Source: JALHTG01 sp964653695
GTDB taxonomy: Archaea; Thermoproteota; Bathyarchaeia; 40CM-2-53-6; JALHTG01
Reading direction: 5' to 3'
Assembly: GCA_964653695.1 (NCBI GenBank)
Contig: CAZZFQ010000054.1
Span: 1 to 9,877, forward strand
Length of the DNA stretch: 9,877 bases
Part shown: positions 5,775 to 9,877 of the stretch, one piece after another
Numbering within the stretch: position 1 is the first letter of the stretch
Layout of the letters: each line of letters starts with the position of its first letter
Notes under the pieces: generated by a model
Seen by the model: the letters and a program-made list of their open reading frames with translations, nothing else
What the model was told of the DNA's origin: nothing
Database searches by the model: none
Position numbers and translations under genes: made by a program

Positions 5775-6599
5775 CTACGACACGAAAGGTGTGGGTCCCA
5801 TAGGTGGCGAGCTATCGTTTTTTTTGACCAGTTTCGACTCGTAAATGATAAAGACTCCCCACCCCAAAAACTTTCTAGCCCAACGAAGGTAAACGTCGCG
5901 GTCTTTTCGCATTGTTGCCCCGAATCCGCTGACATCTGGGTCCTCGGGATTCTCTCTGACCCATTGTTCCACATTCCTCCAATGGGCGGCTTCATAGTTG
6001 TCCCAGTCGTCCTCGCTGGCGAGAACCATACCTGTCAGCTCCATGCCGTTATCTTCAACGCGTTTCAAGGTGCCTGCCAAGTCGCGAAAATCCATTCTGA
6101 GATCCTGCTCGCTTAAAGCCCGCTTGTATTCTTCTGGCAAAGGTAGTTGACGCCAAAATGGCTCACCAACTATCAGTGACCCTCTTTCCCTCAGACCTGG
6201 TCGCATGAATTGCACAGTGCCATCGAAGTCACCTCGAATCCAAGTTGCGCCAATACAGCAGATCGCATCAAAGGAAGCAGGCTGTATTGCATATTCTCCC
6301 GCGTCCCCTTTGACAAACTGGATTCGATCTTCAACATTGAATTCCTCAGCTCTCGATTTGGCAACAGCAAGAAAGACCTCAGAGTGGTCGACTCCGATGC
6401 CAGTCACTCCAAAACGTTTCGCCCATTGACATAGCATCTCTCCCTTCCCACACGCTAGGTCCAGAACGTGCATACCTCTTCTAAGTTGAGCAACATAGCC
6501 CACCCTGACCAGCTTTCTAAGGCTAAACGGGTTAAGTATGCGCAGGTCTCGTTCAGCAATTTCATAGTAGCGAAGCGGCAATGCCCTTAGACACCCCAA
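5775..6599 (-). CDS. SAM-dependent class I methyltransferase
   Basis: The 274-aa protein has a Rossmann methyltransferase core: motif I VLDLACGKGE at 45-54, motif II acidic residue in GIGVDHSE (D71), motif III KGDAGEY with D99, and the post-core FDAICCIGA near 110-118. A C-terminal extension includes EPFWRQLPLPEEY (145-157) and AAHWRNVEQWVRENPEDPD (204-222), which I associate with archaeal and bacterial small-molecule methyltransferases of unassigned substrate. The annotated start is TTG 6599, preceded by GTGAG; TTG 6581 (LPLRYYEIAERD) is an equally reasonable start. An A8 tract in codons for VKKN lies near the C-terminus. The 23 nt beyond its end separate it from the convergent membrane protein. 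Confidence 0.85.
   Translation of the reverse strand: MGCLRALPLRYYEIAERDLRILNPFSLRKLVRVGYVAQLRRGMHVLDLACGKGEMLCQWAKRFGVTGIGVDHSEVFLAVAKSRAEEFNVEDRIQFVKGDAGEYAIQPASFDAICCIGATWIRGDFDGTVQFMRPGLRERGSLIVGEPFWRQLPLPEEYKRALSEQDLRMDFRDLAGTLKRVEDNGMELTGMVLASEDDWDNYEAAHWRNVEQWVRENPEDPDVSGFGATMRKDRDVYLRWARKFLGWGVFIIYESKLVKKNDSSPPMGPTPFVS
5818..5825 (+). terminator. T8 run downstream of the membrane-protein gene
   Basis: Eight consecutive T on the plus strand, 67 nt after the membrane-protein stop codon. This is a strong archaeal-type termination signal, although it lies inside the 3' coding part of the opposite-strand methyltransferase. Confidence 0.5.
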
Positions 6600-6630
6600 T
6601 TCTCACATCGAGTGTACGGCCTGTGACTCC

Positions 6631-6640
6631 ATACTTTATT
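6631..6640 (-). promoter_or_regulatory. Possible TATA box of the methyltransferase gene
   Basis: On the minus strand this reads AATAAAGTAT, 31 nt before TTG 6599, a reasonable distance for an archaeal promoter giving a very short leader. The call rests on sequence composition only. Confidence 0.3.
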
Positions 6641-6830
6641 GACGTTTTTGCCGGTGGCGTCTCCAGCGCATCCTTGGCCCTTAACAGAATGCCGAGCTCA
6701 CAACGCTCAGTTTATTGGCGCAGTCATTGTATCCGTAGTGAGCAAAGCGATGTCATGCGAACGTGGATTGCAGGGCGATATCCAGCGTCGCTGCCTGCCT
6801 ATGGTTTGGAGGAAGACTCGGAGTCCGCAT

Positions 6831-6857
6831 CGTTACACAACCACTATGTTGGTAACG
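6831..6857 (+). promoter_or_regulatory. Hairpin/operator-like inverted repeat in the tupB leader
   Basis: CGTTAC-A-CAAC (6831-6841) pairs with GTTG-GTAACG (6848-6857): ten base pairs with a single bulged A at 6837 and a CACTAT loop. It ends 16 nt before the tupB ATG, just ahead of the likely ribosome site AGGT (6865-6868). This could be a binding site for a metal-oxyanion regulator of the ModE/TunR kind or an RNA structure acting on translation. The rest of the 274-nt divergent spacer (6600-6873) holds a small palindrome GACTC-G-GAGTC at 6815-6825 and no recognisable gene. Confidence 0.5.
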
Positions 6858-6873
6858 GGGTTTCAGGTCTGAA

Positions 6874-7572
6874 ATGGATCCGATTGTCGACGGCTTGGTG
6901 ACTGCGTTCCGACTGCTCATATCGGGTGATCCTGAGGTCTATGGCATAGTGCTGCTCTCGCTGGTGGTTTCAGGGGTTGCAGTACTTGTCGGAGCTGTAA
7001 CTGGGATTCCGTTCGGTGCGTTCATCGCTTTGAGGAGTTTCATGGGCAAGCGGGCCTTGCTGAGCCTCCTGAACACTTTGACCGGGTTACCCCCAGTCGT
7101 TGTGGGATTGCTCGTCTATCTGATGCTTTCGTCTTCGGGGCCTTTAGGTCCTTTGCAGCTTCTGTATACTCCTCAAGCCATGGTGATCGCCCAACTGATA
7201 ATGGCATTTCCCATAATCGCAAGTGTGACAGCTTCTACAGTTGGCTCAGTCGACAGGAAGCTGAGGCTCAGAGCCCTCTCCTTGGGCGCAGACAGCTCGC
7301 AGCTGACGGTTACAATGTTGAGAGAGGCGCGGACAGGCGTGTTCACTGGGATAGTATTGTCGTTCGGGGCCGCGATATCTGAGGTTGGTGCGGTCATGAT
7401 CGTGGGTGGCAACATGCGCTGGTTTACACGGACACTTACCACGGCCGTTGTCTTAGAGACTGAGCTCGGTCAGTTCGGAATGGCTCTGGCGCTGGGCATA
7501 ATCCTCCTCATACTCTCTTTCCTGATTAATGTGGCTTTGACGCGCTTGCAGTGGGGCGGCGTCAGAAGATGA
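6874..7572 (+). CDS. tupB: Tungstate-type ABC transporter permease
   Basis: Integral membrane subunit of an oxyanion importer. The 232-aa protein has about five hydrophobic segments (roughly 22-48, 62-86, 98-120, 155-178 and 198-222). GLPPVVVGL at 71-79 followed by SSSGPLGPLQLLYTPQAMVIAQ (86-107), and FGAAISEVGAVMIVGGN at 164-180, are the features I associate with TupB rather than the ModB/WtpB permeases. The segment LSLGADSSQLTVTMLREA (135-152) corresponds to the cytoplasmic coupling loop that contacts the ATPase. ATG 6874 has AGGT 5 nt upstream. The stop overlaps the next start as ATGA. Tungstate as substrate is inferred from family; molybdate cannot be excluded. Confidence 0.88.
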   Translation: MDPIVDGLVTAFRLLISGDPEVYGIVLLSLVVSGVAVLVGAVTGIPFGAFIALRSFMGKRALLSLLNTLTGLPPVVVGLLVYLMLSSSGPLGPLQLLYTPQAMVIAQLIMAFPIIASVTASTVGSVDRKLRLRALSLGADSSQLTVTMLREARTGVFTGIVLSFGAAISEVGAVMIVGGNMRWFTRTLTTAVVLETELGQFGMALALGIILLILSFLINVALTRLQWGGVRR

Positions 7573-8639
7573 CCTGTATCGTTGAGACTTCGAATCTTGG
7601 CAAGAAGTACGGTACAACCAGGGCACTTGAGGATGTATCCCTTAATGTGGATAATGGAGATTTCCTTGCCATTATTGGTCCGAGTGGCAGCGGAAAGAGC
7701 ACGCTACTGCGCCTAATGGGCCTGATAGAACCTCCATCATCTGGCAAGATCGTCTTCAAGGGAAGTGACGCATCATCCGCCTCCGAAGAAAAGCGACTGG
7801 AATTTCGTCGTGAGATAGGCATGGTCTTTCAGGACGCTATTCTCTTTAACACAACTGTTTACAAGAACATTGCCTACCCTCTTAAGATTAGAAGAAGACC
7901 TCAGTCTGAAGTAAACAGGCAGATCAACGAAGCTCTCGATGCTGTGGGGCTTAGAGGTCTCGAAAGCAGACATGCTTCGGAGCTATCTGGAGGAGAAGCT
8001 CAAAGGGTTTCCCTAGCGCAGGCTCTTGTATACGGCCCTGCGCTTCTCTTGTTAGATGAGCCTACGGCCAATTTGGACCCTAGAAATGCGGCCTTGATTG
8101 AGAATGTCGTATCCAGAACGAACCATGAGGAAGGAACAACAACTGTCATAGCGACACACAATATTCAGCAAGTTCAGTTTCTGGCCTCTAAAGGAGCGAT
8201 ACTCCGCGAGGGAAAGCTGACAGAGGAGGGAAGGATCAGCGAACTATTCGGCAGTCCTTCAGCGTTTCTTTCAAGCTTTGCACTCATTGGAAATGTTTTC
8301 AGTGGCACATCAGAGATGGCTGCCGATGGCCTAGCAATGATAGACGTAGGAGCTTCTTGGAAGATCGAGGCCACCACACGAAAGAGCGGGAAGGTTGAAG
8401 TTGTGATTAGGCCGGAAGACATAATCGTCTCAAGGGAGCCTGTGTATTCAAGCGCAAGGAACCTGCTGAAAGGGAGAGTCGTGGAAGCCCTTAGGGATGG
8501 TCAGAAGGTGCGGATAAGGGTCAATGCTGAGAAGGAGTTTCTTGTCACCATGACAACAAGGTCCTTTGAGGAGATGAAACTAGAGCCGGGATCACTAGTC
8601 TTCCTTGCATTCAAAGCATCATCTGTGAATGTGATCTGA
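7569..8639 (+). CDS. tupC: Tungstate/molybdate ABC transporter ATP-binding protein with TOBE domain
   Basis: ATPase of the importer. From ATG 7569 (356 aa) it shows Walker A GPSGSGKST at 37-45, Q-loop Gln88, signature LSGGEAQ at 139-145, Walker B LLLLDEP at 159-165 with Glu164, and the switch His197. A C-terminal region from about 275 to 356 resembles the TOBE/regulatory domain of ModC or WtpC, often a binding site for the oxyanion that feeds back on transport. ATG 7569 overlaps the tupB stop (ATGA), a sign of translational coupling; a GTG at 7551 would add only six residues. The name tupC follows from the TupB-like partner, though WtpC would be equally reasonable. The gene for the substrate-binding protein is not in the window. 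Confidence 0.88.
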   Translation: MTCIVETSNLGKKYGTTRALEDVSLNVDNGDFLAIIGPSGSGKSTLLRLMGLIEPPSSGKIVFKGSDASSASEEKRLEFRREIGMVFQDAILFNTTVYKNIAYPLKIRRRPQSEVNRQINEALDAVGLRGLESRHASELSGGEAQRVSLAQALVYGPALLLLDEPTANLDPRNAALIENVVSRTNHEEGTTTVIATHNIQQVQFLASKGAILREGKLTEEGRISELFGSPSAFLSSFALIGNVFSGTSEMAADGLAMIDVGASWKIEATTRKSGKVEVVIRPEDIIVSREPVYSSARNLLKGRVVEALRDGQKVRIRVNAEKEFLVTMTTRSFEEMKLEPGSLVFLAFKASSVNVI

Positions 8640-8653
8640 TATCTGAATCAGGC

Positions 8654-9574
8654 ATGCGTCTAACCTTCAGCCTTTGTCGATTCCTGGCAAAGTTGCGGGT
8701 CGAGTGGAAGAGATGGAGCGGACATGATCTGGAAGTGACCGTGCGTCCCTTGGTGAGATCGGACTTTGGTTTCGCTCTAGATCTGGCAAGTCGAGAGCAT
8801 TGGGACTACGATCTCATCGATCTAGAACGTCTCTTTCGACTATTTCCTGAAGGTTGCCTAGTCGCTGAATATGGGGGAGTAAGGGCTGGCTGGGTTCTGG
8901 TGAGTACGTATGAAAGCTTGGCTTGGATTGGCAGCCTCGTGGTTCAAGATCGTCTAAGAGGAAAGGGCATCGGAACAGCGCTTGTTGATCACGCTTTGAG
9001 ATACGCTCGTAGACTGGGTGTGAAGACTGTAGGACTTTACTCATACAGCGAGTCAGTGGGCTTCTACCAACGCATGGGATTCAAGCGCGACCATGACTTC
9101 GAGCGTGTTGAAGGAGAGGCGGGAAAGAGCTCCCCTAGGGGTTCAATGCAACAGCCGAGATATATTGACGAGGTAGTTGAGTTAGATCGGAAATATTTCT
9201 GCGGCAATAGAAAGCTTCTGCTAGAGGCTTTGCGCGAAGAATTTCCTGATCTACTCATTACTCGCGGGGAGAAGAATACGCTCGGCTACATCGCAGGGAA
9301 GAGTTTCTCTGACGGTACCGCTGAGATTGGCCCTTGGGTCTGCAACTTAACGGACATTGAGGCGGCCGAGGAGCTATTTGCTTCTGAACTGGGGCAACTG
9401 TTCTCAAGAAGGGTAAGCTTGACGATTCCCTCTCAGAATCCAGAGGCGCATCGAATAATCAGGAAATTCGGATTTCGTATCAAGCAAACGGTTGCTCGAA
9501 TGTTTGCTGGTGATCCTGCAGATCTCCCCAGGATTGGCGGAATCTATGCAGCTGGAGGCCTTGACGTCGGATAG
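8654..9574 (+). CDS. Tandem GNAT acetyltransferase with C-terminal Acetyltransf_18-like half
   Basis: Acetyl-CoA-dependent N-acetyltransferase of 306 aa. The N-terminal GNAT unit (about 28-145) has the acetyl-CoA pyrophosphate loop RLRGKGIGTAL at 100-110 and the terminal FYQRMGF at 137-143. The C-terminal unit (about 165-285) lacks that loop but has GPWVCN at 226-231 and PSQNPEAHRIIRKFGFR at 259-275, as in the degenerate second GNAT half of YitH-type proteins (Acetyltransf_18). The substrate is unknown. Residues 1-27 precede the first GNAT strand and may be an artefact of start choice; GTG 8735 would remove them. The gene begins 14 nt after tupC and probably belongs to the same transcript, which hints at, but does not prove, a link with metal handling. 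It converges on the MFS gene with 6 nt between stops. Confidence 0.85.
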   Translation: MRLTFSLCRFLAKLRVEWKRWSGHDLEVTVRPLVRSDFGFALDLASREHWDYDLIDLERLFRLFPEGCLVAEYGGVRAGWVLVSTYESLAWIGSLVVQDRLRGKGIGTALVDHALRYARRLGVKTVGLYSYSESVGFYQRMGFKRDHDFERVEGEAGKSSPRGSMQQPRYIDEVVELDRKYFCGNRKLLLEALREEFPDLLITRGEKNTLGYIAGKSFSDGTAEIGPWVCNLTDIEAAEELFASELGQLFSRRVSLTIPSQNPEAHRIIRKFGFRIKQTVARMFAGDPADLPRIGGIYAAGGLDVG

Positions 9575-9580
9575 GTCTAA

Positions 9581-9877
9581 TCACGCAGAGTCTGCTCGCT
9601 TCGGTTCAACAAGCACTCTTTGAATGATGACCGCCAAAAGAGCGATGAGTGGCAATGCGATGAGGTAAGGCGCCTTCGGATGCCAAACCTCTGCCATGAA
9701 CCCACCGATGAAAGGGCCGGGAATCCTGGCTATTGCTGTTACCGTCATCCAAGTTCCAACGGCCTCATGAATCTCATCATGCTTTGCTGCCTCAGTAATA
9801 TACGCGGATGTTATCGGGCCCCAAGTTACTATAACAAGTCCAAAGAGAATAGCAGACAGGTATAGCGGATAGATCGA
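9581..9877 (-). CDS. MFS transporter, C-terminal part (cut by window edge)
   Basis: The minus strand is open from the window edge to a TGA at 9581-9583, giving 98 residues with no start in the window. It shows three hydrophobic segments: LYLSAILFGLVIVTWGPITS near the left edge, TWMTVTAIARIPGPFIGGFMA in the middle, and YLIALPLIALLAVIIQRVLV at the end, followed by a short polar tail. A conserved Arg followed by PGPFIGG resembles the eleventh helix of major facilitator superfamily drug or sugar exporters. The substrate cannot be told. Confidence 0.75.
   Translation of the reverse strand, partial: SIYPLYLSAILFGLVIVTWGPITSAYITEAAKHDEIHEAVGTWMTVTAIARIPGPFIGGFMAEVWHPKAPYLIALPLIALLAVIIQRVLVEPKRADSA

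Noticed and set aside
6581..6901. Two plus-strand ORFs in the tupB upstream region, considered as a degraded binding-protein gene
   Set aside because: No TupA/WtpA-like motif, signal peptide or lipobox, and the two frames overlap each other and the hairpin.
9620..9865. Plus-strand ORF of 81 codons at the right end
   Set aside because: The minus strand in this place encodes clear MFS membrane helices ending in a stop at 9581; the plus ORF is its shadow.

Overview
The window looks like a piece of an archaeal chromosome recovered as a draft or metagenome scaffold. The evidence is the recurrent TTG/GTG starts behind GGAGG-like ribosome sites, oligo-T runs rather than classic hairpin-plus-T terminators, an AF1577-type radical SAM enzyme, a TupB-type tungstate permease paired with a TOBE-containing ATPase, and a run of 100 N inside one gene. 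A Thermoproteota lineage such as Bathyarchaeia is my best guess, from general resemblance only; no rRNA or other marker gene is present to prove it.

Left part (1-3656, all + strand): a putative peptide-modifying radical SAM/SPASM protein, a Cys-rich DUF6125-like protein, a zinc alcohol dehydrogenase broken by the assembly gap, and an LsrF-type class I aldolase/thiolase. The aldolase has its own 5' region with an imperfect palindrome next to a TATA-like element, and it is followed by a stem-loop and a T6 run. None of these genes has an obvious partner for a complete pathway here; the dehydrogenase and LsrF-like enzyme could act in the same carbonyl/sugar-phosphate route, but that is inference.

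Middle (3657-6599): a small HExxH metallopeptidase-like protein (+), endonuclease III (-), a single-pass membrane protein with a beta-rich outer domain (+, divergent from nth), and a SAM-dependent methyltransferase (-, convergent with the membrane protein). The divergent nth/membrane-protein spacer contains a 7-bp dyad with a 10-nt spacer.

Right part (6600-9877): a tungstate-type ABC transporter, permease and ATPase overlapping by ATGA, followed after 14 nt by a double-GNAT acetyltransferase. The leader of the permease gene carries a 10-bp hairpin just before the start codon, a candidate operator or RNA switch. The substrate-binding protein expected for this transporter is not in the window. 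The end is occupied by the C-terminal part of an MFS transporter on the minus strand, cut by the window edge.

I did not find a clearly new multi-gene defence or mobile system, CRISPR array, tRNA, rRNA or insertion sequence. The most interesting leads are the tupB leader hairpin with the orphan tungstate transporter, the LsrF-like enzyme outside any lsr context, and the orphan AF1577-type radical SAM enzyme beside a Cys-rich conserved protein.
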